From Rhodospirillales bacterium (lineage in GTDB: Bacteria; Pseudomonadota; Alphaproteobacteria; Rhodospirillales; Defluviicoccaceae), in NCBI GenBank assembly GCA_016710335.1, contig JADJXQ010000002.1, positions 456,787-520,786 on the forward strand: a stretch of 64,000 nucleotides of DNA, in the 5' to 3' direction. The first letter of the stretch is position 1. Each line of letters opens with the position of its first letter. Shown here piece after piece: positions 48,004 through 55,834 of the stretch. Under the pieces are notes generated by a model. That model saw only the letters and a program-made list of their open reading frames with translations, was not told where the DNA came from and made no database searches. Position numbers and translations under genes: made by a program.

Positions 48004-48735
48004 TCAGTCCTTTTCGTGGGACTGGCGGGCGAGGATGGCGAGGAATTCCCCGGCGAAGCCTTCGAGCCGCCCCGCATAGATATCGATGTCCTTGGAAAGC
48101 TTGTTGTAGGCGAGCACCGCGGGGATCGCGGCCAGGAGCCCCAGCGCGGTCGCGAACAGCGCCTCGGCGATGCCCGGCGCAACGACCGCAAGGCTGGTGT
48201 TCTTAGTGGCGCCTATGGCTTGAAAGCTGTTCATAATGCCCCACACGGTGCCGAACAGCCCAATGAATGGCGCCGTCGCGCCGGTGGACGCGAGAAAATT
48301 GACGTTGCGTTCGATGCGGCCCATCTCCCGCGCCAGGGTCAGGTGCATGACCCGCTCGACCCGCTCCTCCAGGCCGGCTCTGGACAACATCATGTCCCCG
48401 AAGCGTTTGGTGTCGCTCCGCTGCCACTCGCGCATCGCCGCCACGAAGATGGCGGACATAGGGTCACGAGGACGGTCCTGCAGGCGATCGAATAGATCCT
48501 CCAGCGCCCCGCCCGACCAGAACGCGTTCTCGAATTCACTGGCCAGGCGGTTGAGCCGACGCAACGACAGGAGCTTCTCGAAAATGATCGCCCAGCTCCA
48601 GATGGACGCCAACAGGAGGATGACAATGACCGCCTTGACGATCCAGTCGGCCCGGAGGAACATCGACCAGATCGAGAAGTCGGTCGCGCCCATGGCGCCC
48701 GCCATGGCAGCGGCGTCAACGGCCGTTGCGTCCAT
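48004..48735 (-). CDS. tolQ: TolQ, MotA/TolQ/ExbB proton-channel protein
   Basis: TolQ forms the pentameric ring of the Tol motor around TolR. The 243-residue protein has an N-terminal membrane helix (VKAVIVILLLASIWSWAII), a cytosolic domain (MREWQRSDTKRFGDM), and two further helices (TGATAPFIGLFGTVWGIMNS and ALFATALGLLAAIPAVLAYN) with the usual family motifs. Its ATG directly follows the ybgC stop codon. Confidence 0.96.
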   Translation of the reverse strand: MDATAVDAAAMAGAMGATDFSIWSMFLRADWIVKAVIVILLLASIWSWAIIFEKLLSLRRLNRLASEFENAFWSGGALEDLFDRLQDRPRDPMSAIFVAAMREWQRSDTKRFGDMMLSRAGLEERVERVMHLTLAREMGRIERNVNFLASTGATAPFIGLFGTVWGIMNSFQAIGATKNTSLAVVAPGIAEALFATALGLLAAIPAVLAYNKLSKDIDIYAGRLEGFAGEFLAILARQSHEKD

Positions 48736-49206
48736 TCAACCCTTCCGCTCGTTCATACGACCAAGATCCTGCAAGGCGGCTCGGAGCCGCGGCGGGATGC
48801 GCGCCGCCCGCATCTCGAGGTTGACGCAGGCTACCGTCACGTCGAGGCGCACCAGATCGACGTCATCGCGCTGCACGATCTGCTCCACGTCTAGCGCCGC
48901 ACCGCGCAGCGCCGCGAGCCGTGTGGTCAAGCTCAAGTTATCGTCGAGGCGCGCCGGACGCACATAGTCGGCAACGCAGCGCCGCACGACGAACGCCAGA
49001 CGCTTGTCCACCATCAGCGCCGCCTGCCCCCAACCCAGAGCCCGCAACATCTCCGTGCGGGCGCGCTCGGCGAACTTCAGGTAGTTCGCGTAATAGACCA
49101 TGCCGGCGGCGTCGGTGTCTTCGTAATAGACCCGGACGGGGAAGACAAACACGCCATTGACAAAGCCCGACGCCGGGCCCGCGTCCGGTCGCTCAGTCAC
49201 CAACAT
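48736..49206 (-). CDS. ybgC: Acyl-CoA thioesterase YbgC
   Basis: YbgC is a hot-dog-fold thioesterase that acts on short or long acyl-CoA and is always found at the head of the tol operon. The 156-residue protein has the catalytic loop VYYEDTDAAGMVYYANYLKF with its Asp, and a second part LDVTVACVNLEMRAARIPP. I chose the ATG at 49206 (MLVTERPDAG); the longer frame reads into ruvB. It overlaps the ruvB 3' end by 14 bases and is followed directly by tolQ. Confidence 0.93.
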   Translation of the reverse strand: MLVTERPDAGPASGFVNGVFVFPVRVYYEDTDAAGMVYYANYLKFAERARTEMLRALGWGQAALMVDKRLAFVVRRCVADYVRPARLDDNLSLTTRLAALRGAALDVEQIVQRDDVDLVRLDVTVACVNLEMRAARIPPRLRAALQDLGRMNERKG

Positions 49207-50272
49207 CGTCCTCGATGAGTTCCAGTTGCGCCGGCACCGCCCGTGCCGGCAGCCCGAGATGCACATAGCCCTGCTCCGCGAGGACGCGGCCGCGAGGCGT
49301 GCGCATCAACAGGCCCTGTTGGATCAGGAACGGCTCGATCACGTCCTCGATGGTGTCCCGCTGCTCAGATAGCGACGCTGCCAGAGTCTCGACGCCGACG
49401 GGGCCGCCGCCAAAGTGCCGGGCGATGGTGGCCAAATAACGGCGGTCCATGGCGTCGAGGCCGCGCTCGTCGATCTCGAGGCGGGTCAACGCCGCGTTGG
49501 CGGCGGCGCGATCGACCGGGTCGGTGCCATCCACGGTGGCGAAATCTCGCACTCGTCGCAACAGGCGCACCGAGACACGTGGCGTACCGCGCGAACGTCG
49601 GGCGATCTCGCCGGCGCCATCGCCGGTCAGCGCCAGATCGAGGACGCGGGCGCCACGAACGACGATATGCTCCAGTTCGTCGTCCTCGTAGAACAGCAGG
49701 CGCAGGGGGATCCCGAAGCGCTCCCGGAGCGGCCGGGTGATGAGGCCCGAACGGGTGGTGGCGCCGACCAGGGTGAACGGCGGCAGGCCGACCCGTACCG
49801 TGCGCGCCGCCGGCCCCTCGCCGATCACCAGGTCGAGGTGGAAGTCCTCCATCGCCGGATAGAGGATTTCCTCGACCACCGGCGACAGGCGATGGATTTC
49901 GTCGATGAACAGTACGTCGCGCGGCTGCAGGTTGGTAAGGATCGCCGCCAGATCGCCCGGCTTGACCAGCACCGGGCCAGAGGTCGCACGGAAACCGACG
50001 CCGAGTTCACGGGCGATGATCTGCGCCAGCGTCGTCTTGCCGAGGCCCGGCGGCCCGTGCAGCAGCACGTGGTCCATCGGCTCCGCGCGTCCACGCGCCG
50101 CGGCGATGAACACCGCCAGATTGTCGCGCACCTGCCTCTGGCCGACGAACGCCGCCAGAGTGGTCGGGCGAAGCCCCTCCTCGGCCGCATCGCCAACGCC
50201 GCGATCGCCCGCCACCACCCTTTCGTCGGGGGCGCCCTCGCGGTCGGCCGTGGTATCGGGAGACGGGGTCAC
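49193..50272 (-). CDS. ruvB: Holliday junction branch-migration ATPase RuvB
   Basis: RuvB drives branch migration with RuvA. The 359-residue protein begins with a long acidic N-terminus, then LRPTTLAAFVGQRQVRDNLA, Walker A HGPPGLGKTTLAQIIARELG, Walker B DVLFIDEIHRLSP, sensor I VGATTRSGLIT, the Arg finger region PLRERFGIPLRL and a winged-helix end (TPRGRVLAEQGYVHLG). It overlaps ruvA by 4 bases. Confidence 0.97.
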   Translation of the reverse strand: MTPSPDTTADREGAPDERVVAGDRGVGDAAEEGLRPTTLAAFVGQRQVRDNLAVFIAAARGRAEPMDHVLLHGPPGLGKTTLAQIIARELGVGFRATSGPVLVKPGDLAAILTNLQPRDVLFIDEIHRLSPVVEEILYPAMEDFHLDLVIGEGPAARTVRVGLPPFTLVGATTRSGLITRPLRERFGIPLRLLFYEDDELEHIVVRGARVLDLALTGDGAGEIARRSRGTPRVSVRLLRRVRDFATVDGTDPVDRAAANAALTRLEIDERGLDAMDRRYLATIARHFGGGPVGVETLAASLSEQRDTIEDVIEPFLIQQGLLMRTPRGRVLAEQGYVHLGLPARAVPAQLELIEDDVGD

Positions 50273-50892
50273 GTCCCGGTCTCCCGCGGCGCGAGGTGGA
50301 CAAGCCCGGCCCGGATCAGCGCCTCAACTCCGGCATCGTCGCCGAGCCGCGCGGCCGCCTGCGACACCGCCGCCATGGCATCCACGGGCCGGAAGCCGAG
50401 TCCGACGAGAGCGGCAGTGGCGTCTTCCGCAGCGCCACCTTTGGCAAGCGGCGTCCGTCCTGCTGCGGTGTCATCGGCCGCGCCCAGTCCCAGCGACGCC
50501 GTCTTGTCGCGGAGCTCCGCCACGATGCGCGCCGCCAGCCGTGGACCGACGCCGGCAGCACGGGTGATCGCGCCCTTGTCGCCGCCGGCGATTGCCATCA
50601 CTAGCGACTCCGGCGACAGCACGCCGAGGACGGACAGCGCCGCCTTGGCGCCGACCCCCTGCACCGTCATCAGTACGCGAAACCAATCCCGTTCACCCTG
50701 CTCCACGAACCCGTACAGCTGAATGGCATCTTCGCGAACGTGAGTTTCGACAAGAAGCCGGGCCGCCTCGCCGACGCTGAGGCGAGCGAGCGTGCGCCGC
50801 GAGCACGACGTCAAATAGCCGACCCCCCCAACGTCGATCACCGCCCAGCCGTCGCCCGTTGAGTCCACGACGCCGGTCAGCTTGGCGATCAT
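50269..50892 (-). CDS. ruvA: Holliday junction DNA-binding protein RuvA
   Basis: RuvA binds four-way junctions and loads RuvB. The 207-residue protein has the OB-fold N-terminus MIAKLTGVVDSTGDGWAVID, HhH motifs (LMTVQGVGAKAALSVL and GVGPRLAARIVAELRDK) and the C-terminal RuvB-binding domain (ATAALVGLGFRPVDAMAAV). I chose the ATG at 50892, seven codons inside the longer frame, since RuvA proteins start MIxxLxG. It overlaps the ruvC stop by 4 bases. Confidence 0.95.
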   Translation of the reverse strand: MIAKLTGVVDSTGDGWAVIDVGGVGYLTSCSRRTLARLSVGEAARLLVETHVREDAIQLYGFVEQGERDWFRVLMTVQGVGAKAALSVLGVLSPESLVMAIAGGDKGAITRAAGVGPRLAARIVAELRDKTASLGLGAADDTAAGRTPLAKGGAAEDATAALVGLGFRPVDAMAAVSQAAARLGDDAGVEALIRAGLVHLAPRETGT

Positions 50893-51407
50893 CGTGGCCA
50901 GGCTCCTCCGCAACGATCAGCGACCGCAACTCGGGCCGCGGTCTGCCGGTGATGGGCATGGCAGATCGCCACCGCCAGCGCGTCGGCCGCGTCCGCCGCC
51001 CGCGCGGCGGCGCCCGGCAGAAGGACGCGCACCATCATCTGCACCTGCTCCTTGGCGGCATGGCCGGTCCCGACCACGGTCTTCTTGACCAGGTTGGGAA
51101 GGTACTCGGTCACTGGAATACCAGCCTGTGCGGGTACCAACAACGCGATCCCGCGCGCCTGCCCTAACTTGAGGGTGGACACCGCATTACGGTTGACGAA
51201 GCTCCTCTCGACGGCTGCCTCGGCGGGTCGAAAATCGCGAATCACCTCTGCCAATCCATCCGCCAGTTGCACCAGCCGATCGGCGAGTGGAGAGGCAGGG
51301 TCGGTCGTGACGACGCCGTCGGCGACGAACACCAGCACCCCGTTGCGCTCCTCGACAACGCCCCAACCGGTGGCCCGCAGCCCTGGATCCAAACCGATCA
51401 GCCGCAT
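50889..51407 (-). CDS. ruvC: Crossover junction endodeoxyribonuclease RuvC
   Basis: RuvC cuts Holliday junctions symmetrically. The 172-residue protein has the RNase-H-like active site: Asp in MRLIGLDPGLRATGWGVVE, Glu in EAAVERSFVNRNAVST, and the two Asp in RAADAADALAVAICHAH. The His-rich turn and loop between them are complete. It lies directly after the YebC-type gene and overlaps ruvA by 4 bases. Confidence 0.96.
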   Translation of the reverse strand: MRLIGLDPGLRATGWGVVEERNGVLVFVADGVVTTDPASPLADRLVQLADGLAEVIRDFRPAEAAVERSFVNRNAVSTLKLGQARGIALLVPAQAGIPVTEYLPNLVKKTVVGTGHAAKEQVQMMVRVLLPGAAARAADAADALAVAICHAHHRQTAARVAVADRCGGAWPR

Positions 51408-52157
51408 TCAGGTGCTCAACCGCTCCAGGATGTCCTCTGACACGTCGAAGTTCGCCACCGCCCGCTGCACGTCGTCGCTGTCGTCGAGGGCCGCAAGCAG
51501 CCTCAGCAGGACTGCCGCCTGATCCTCGTCGATGGGGATGGTCGTGATCGGCTTCCAATCCAGTCGCGCCGCATCGGCCGGGCCAAATTTTGCCTCGAGC
51601 GCCTCGCGCACGTCACTGAGATCGTCGGGCGCACAGGTGATCTCATGCCCGGCTTCCCCGGATTCGACGTTCTCCGCGCCGGCCTCGAGCGCCGCCTCGA
51701 ACATGGCGTCGGCATCCGCGATCGTTGACGGATAATGGACGAGCCCGACCCGGTCGAACAGGAAAGCGACGCTGCCGGACTCCCCAAGGGTGCCGCCGTG
51801 CTTGCCGAACGCGGCGCGGACCTCGCTTGCGGTGCGATTGCGGTTGTCGGTCAACGCCTCGACGATGACGGCGACGCCGCCCGGCCCGTAGCCTTCGTAG
51901 CGCACCTCCTCAAAGTTGTCGCCGCCCTCGGCGCCGCTGCCCCGGCGGATCGCGCGGTCGATGGTGTCCTTCGGCATGTTCGCCGCCTTCGCCGCCGAGA
52001 TGGCGGTGCGCAGGCGTGGGTTCATGTCCGCATCCGGCAGCCCCTCGCGGGCGGAGACGGTGATCTCGCGGATCAACTTGGTGAACGTCTTGCCGCGTTT
52101 GGCGTCCTGGGCGCCCTTGCGGTACATGATGTTCTTGAATTGGGAATGACCTGCCAT
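51408..52157 (-). CDS. yebC: YebC/PmpR family protein
   Basis: This 249-residue protein begins MAGHSQFKNIMYRKGAQDAK and has DMNPRLRTAISAAKAANMPK and VRYEGYGPGGVAVIVEALTDN, the three-domain YebC fold. Members act as DNA-binding regulators, and some have been linked to relief of ribosome stalling at proline runs; which role holds here is not shown by sequence. The proline-rich TolA encoded downstream would be a possible beneficiary. It is the first gene of the ruv-tol block and is divergent from the chemoreceptor gene. Confidence 0.94.
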   Translation of the reverse strand: MAGHSQFKNIMYRKGAQDAKRGKTFTKLIREITVSAREGLPDADMNPRLRTAISAAKAANMPKDTIDRAIRRGSGAEGGDNFEEVRYEGYGPGGVAVIVEALTDNRNRTASEVRAAFGKHGGTLGESGSVAFLFDRVGLVHYPSTIADADAMFEAALEAGAENVESGEAGHEITCAPDDLSDVREALEAKFGPADAARLDWKPITTIPIDEDQAAVLLRLLAALDDSDDVQRAVANFDVSEDILERLST

Positions 52158-52362
52158 GGCTCACGTCGTCGGTTGATCGATCTCAGCTCGATATACAGTA
52201 GGCGATTTCCAGACTATACTACAACATCTTGCAGATCCCCGGCGCTGGGTCCGCCGATCGTCGCGGCAGACCGGGTCAGATCCGGCTCCGATAATGGGGC
52301 ACGGCGCAAGGATTGGTAAACCTGTACTCGCTATGGTCGGCAGGCCCCGTCATTGCGAGTGC

Positions 52363-54426
52363 ATGCCCATGTCCCGCCGACTCACGCTGACCGCGACGCT
52401 GGTCGCTTTCGTCCTGATCCTGATCGCCACCACCTCCGGCCTCAACTTCCTGGTCAGTACGCTCGCCTTCAACGAGGTCAACGACGTGACCGAGACGATG
52501 ACGGCGCGGACTGTGGACGTGTTAAACCAGCGCGATCAAAGCATTACGGATTTCGTCGAGAAGAACCTTGCGTTGGAAGGCAAGCTCCTCACCGCGTTGA
52601 CGGCGCTTAAGGAAGCCGAGGCGAAGAGCCCGCTTCAACATGAGGAGGCTGAACTCAACGGGGCCCGGAATGCACTCGGCGCCATCGCCCGCTCCGTCCT
52701 CAAGTCCGCCATGCTGACCGGTGAAGCGCCACGAGCCTGGCGTGTGATCGAAGACTTGAAGAGCGGCATCGGCGCCCAAGCATTGCAGGTGTGGAGGGCC
52801 GACGGCACCCTCGCCTTCCGCGACAACGCCACCATTGAACAAGTCAACGAACGCCTCGGCTCTGAAGCCTTCCCGCGCCGCAAGTCGCAGCAGCCCGAAA
52901 AGATTCTAGGCGAACGCGGGCTCTTTCTCAAGAAGGCCGTCAAGACGGGCGAAAGCGGCCTCAGTTTCAGTGGCGTCCTCGACGTCGATGGCGAGCCCAC
53001 GCCCGTACAGTTTTCCTACTTCCCGTTCAACAATGAAGTCGCTTGCCAGGGCTGCCACGGCAGCGGCCCCGAAGTTCACGGCGTTCTCGAGTTGGCCATC
53101 TCCAATGCCGACGTTCTCCGCCTCGGAACCGAGGCTGATATTCTCAAGTACCAGTTGAGCAAGGCAAGCGCCGAGAAGGCGCAGGTCTTCCATGCTCAGG
53201 CGGAGCAAATGCGCGAGCAGATCAGGCAAAGCTCGCGCAGTCAAAGCGACGGCATCGCGTCGGCGCGGGCGCAGTTGGGCGAGACGCGGAGCAAAACCAA
53301 CACCTGGTTGATCGCCAGCACCTTAATGGGCTTCGCGATTGCCATCCTCGCCCTCGGCACGATCCTCCGCCGGTTGCTGACCCGCCCGCTGAAGGGATTG
53401 ACTGGCGCCATGCGGCGCCTTGCTGACGGCACCACCGACCTCGATATTCCCGCTCTCGATCGCCACGACGAAGTAGGCGAAATGGCGCGCGCTCTTCAGG
53501 TCTTCCGCGACAACGCCGTGGAAATGGAGCGTCTGCGCGCCGAACGGGCAGAAGCGGATCAACGGGCGGAGGACGATCGCCGACAACTGGTGCTGCAGAC
53601 CGCCGACGACTTCGAGGCCAGCATTGGAACGGTCGCCGAGACCTTGATGACGGCGGCGTCCGACATGGAACGGTCGGCGGCGGACATGCGCCAAATGGCA
53701 GAGCACAGCCGGACCCGCTGCGACGCCGTCGCCACGGCATCCGACAGCGCCGCCAAAAGCGTCTGCACCGTTGCCGCCGCTGCCGAAGAGCTGTCCGGAT
53801 CCATTCAGGAGATAAGCCGCCAGGTCGGTGAGTCGGCGGCGGTCGCCGGCGCGGCTGTCACCGACGCGGCACGCACCAATCAACTCGTCGAGGGCCTGTC
53901 GAGCGCGGTGCGTCAAATCGGCGATGTGGTCGATTTGATCAGCGACATCGCCAGCCGCACCAACCTGCTCGCCCTCAATGCCACCATCGAGGCGGCGCGT
54001 GCCGGCGACGCCGGCAAAGGGTTTGCCGTTGTCGCCAACGAGGTCAAGAGCCTCGCCAACCAGACGGCCAGGGCCACGGCCGACATTGCCAACCGCATCG
54101 GCCAAATTCAGGGCGCCACTCAGGAGGCCGCCGATGCCATCGAGGGCATCGGCCGGACCATCGGCAAGATCGACAGCATTGCCTCGAGCATCGCCGACGC
54201 CATGGCCCACCAGGGGGCCGCCACCCACGAAATCGCCCGCAGCGCCGAGATCGCTGCGGCCGGCACCCGACAAGCCTCCGCCAATGTGGTCGAGATCTCG
54301 GAGACGTCCGGCAGGACCGACAATGCCGCCGGCAGCGTCGTCCATTCGGCGTCCAATCTGGCGCGCGAGGCCGGCGCTCTGCGGACGCAGCTCTACGACT
54401 TCCTGACGCAGATTCGCGCCGGCTGA
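52363..54426 (+). CDS. Methyl-accepting chemotaxis protein with a periplasmic CxxCH (haem c) motif
   Basis: This chemoreceptor of about 687 residues has TM1 (TLVAFVLILIATTSG), a periplasmic domain of roughly 280 residues, TM2 (WLIASTLMGFAIAILALG), a HAMP segment (RPLKGLTGAMRRLADGT) and a signalling domain with the conserved hairpin tip GKGFAVVANEVKSLANQTA. In the periplasmic domain FPFNNEVACQGCHGSGPEVH contains CQGCH at about residues 228-232 (bases 53044-53058), the attachment motif of c-type haem. This suggests a redox, gas or oxygen sensor like the haem-c chemoreceptors of Geobacter. I chose the ATG at 52363; one at 52369 is also possible. No che genes are adjacent, so it is an orphan receptor. 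Confidence 0.88.
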   Translation: MPMSRRLTLTATLVAFVLILIATTSGLNFLVSTLAFNEVNDVTETMTARTVDVLNQRDQSITDFVEKNLALEGKLLTALTALKEAEAKSPLQHEEAELNGARNALGAIARSVLKSAMLTGEAPRAWRVIEDLKSGIGAQALQVWRADGTLAFRDNATIEQVNERLGSEAFPRRKSQQPEKILGERGLFLKKAVKTGESGLSFSGVLDVDGEPTPVQFSYFPFNNEVACQGCHGSGPEVHGVLELAISNADVLRLGTEADILKYQLSKASAEKAQVFHAQAEQMREQIRQSSRSQSDGIASARAQLGETRSKTNTWLIASTLMGFAIAILALGTILRRLLTRPLKGLTGAMRRLADGTTDLDIPALDRHDEVGEMARALQVFRDNAVEMERLRAERAEADQRAEDDRRQLVLQTADDFEASIGTVAETLMTAASDMERSAADMRQMAEHSRTRCDAVATASDSAAKSVCTVAAAAEELSGSIQEISRQVGESAAVAGAAVTDAARTNQLVEGLSSAVRQIGDVVDLISDIASRTNLLALNATIEAARAGDAGKGFAVVANEVKSLANQTARATADIANRIGQIQGATQEAADAIEGIGRTIGKIDSIASSIADAMAHQGAATHEIARSAEIAAAGTRQASANVVEISETSGRTDNAAGSVVHSASNLAREAGALRTQLYDFLTQIRAG

Positions 54427-54522
54427 CCCAGCGCCGTTCGTCTTGCAGGACACGGGCGCCGTCAATGAGCCCGCCCTTCACCTCCGGCGCATCTTCGCCG
54501 TCTTCCTTCATCAAATGAGCAT

Positions 54523-54551
54523 TTGACGCGGCGGGCCGCGAAACATATAAG
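54523..54551 (+). promoter_or_regulatory. Sigma70-type promoter of serC-serA
   Basis: TTGACG (54523-54528) and TATAAG (54546-54551) are separated by exactly 17 bases; each differs from consensus at one position. Transcription would start near 54558, about 55 bases before the serC start. No operator or leader structure is evident. Confidence 0.8.
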
Positions 54552-54612
54552 CGCGGCGGGCCACGGCCTCCCAACGGGCCGCGACCCATCTGTAAGGATG
54601 GGAGACACGTTG

Positions 54613-55791
54613 ATGATCGAGACCCCGCGGCCGAGCATCCGCCCGGCCAATTCCTGTTTTTCTTCAGGTCCCTGCGCCAAGCGGCCCGGCTGGTCGCCGA
54701 TGGTGCTGGATGACGCCCTGGTCGGTCGTTCGCACCGCTCCAAGCCCGGCAAACGGAAGCTGGCCGATGTCATCGCCCGCACCCGCACTCTGCTGGGGGT
54801 GCCCCACGACTACCGCATCGGCATCGTCCCGGCCTCCGACACCGGCGCCGTCGAGATGGCCCTTTGGTCGCTCTTGGGTGCGCGGGGGGTCGATGTGCTG
54901 GCCTGGGAGAGCTTCGGCGAGGGGTGGGTCACCGACATCGTCAAGCAGTTGAAGCTCGAAGACGTCCGCGCTCTGAAAGCCGACTACGGCCGGCTCCCCG
55001 ACCTCGCCCGGGTCGACCCGAAGCGGGACGTGGTGTTCACGTGGAACGGCACCACTTCCGGCGTCGTCGTTCCCGACGGCGACTGGATCGCCGCGGACCG
55101 CGAGGGGCTCACCCTCTGCGACGCCACGTCAGCCGTGTTCGCGTATGATCTGCCTTGGGACAAACTCGATGTGGTGACGTACTCCTGGCAGAAGGTGCTG
55201 GGCGGCGAGGCGCAGCACGGCATGCTGATTCTGGGCCCACGGGCGGTGGCACGGCTGGAAAGCCATGTGCCGGCGTGGCCACTGCCGAAGATCTTTCGCC
55301 TGACCAAGGGAGGCAAGCTGATCGAAGGCATCTTCGCGGGCGAGACCATCAACACGCCGTCAATGCTGGCAGTCGAGGACGCGCTCGACGGCCTCGACTG
55401 GGCCGCGTCCGTCGGCGGGCTGCCGGCTCTTATTGCCCGCGCCCGGGCCAATTTCGACGCCATCGCTGAGTGGGTCGCGGCAACGCCGTGGGTGGCGTTT
55501 CTCGCCGAGACCGAAGCGACACGCTCGCGCACCTCCGTTTGCCTCAGGATCGTCGATCCTTGGTTCAGCGCTCTCGACGCCGGCGCTCAGGCGGCGACTG
55601 CCAAGCGCCTCGCGATGCTGCTGGAGGCCGAAGGCGTAGCATTCGACATCGGCGCCTATCGCGACGCGCCGCCGGGGCTCCGGATTTGGGCTGGCGCCAC
55701 CGTCGAAACCGCCGACGTCAAGGCGCTGTTGCCGTGGCTCGCGTGGGCCTTCGCGTCCGTCAAGGGCGACGCTGCGGCGGCCGCCGCCTGA
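54613..55791 (+). CDS. serC: Phosphoserine aminotransferase, alphaproteobacterial type
   Basis: SerC makes 3-phosphoserine from 3-phosphohydroxypyruvate and glutamate with PLP. The 392-residue protein begins MIETPRPSIRPANSCFSSGP and has LDDALVGRSHRSKPGKRKLA, VPASDTGAVEMALWSLLG, LTLCDATSAVFAYDLPWDK and the PLP Lys in VVTYSWQKVLGGEAQHGMLI. I chose the ATG at 54613; an in-frame ATG at 54598 is also possible, with GGGAG between them. It precedes serA by about 43 bases and shares its promoter. An Ala-rich C-terminus ends it. Confidence 0.95.
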   Translation: MIETPRPSIRPANSCFSSGPCAKRPGWSPMVLDDALVGRSHRSKPGKRKLADVIARTRTLLGVPHDYRIGIVPASDTGAVEMALWSLLGARGVDVLAWESFGEGWVTDIVKQLKLEDVRALKADYGRLPDLARVDPKRDVVFTWNGTTSGVVVPDGDWIAADREGLTLCDATSAVFAYDLPWDKLDVVTYSWQKVLGGEAQHGMLILGPRAVARLESHVPAWPLPKIFRLTKGGKLIEGIFAGETINTPSMLAVEDALDGLDWAASVGGLPALIARARANFDAIAEWVAATPWVAFLAETEATRSRTSVCLRIVDPWFSALDAGAQAATAKRLAMLLEAEGVAFDIGAYRDAPPGLRIWAGATVETADVKALLPWLAWAFASVKGDAAAAAA

Positions 55792-55834
55792 CTTCCCGGA
55801 CACCCCAACATACGCTTCGACGAGGATGCGACGA

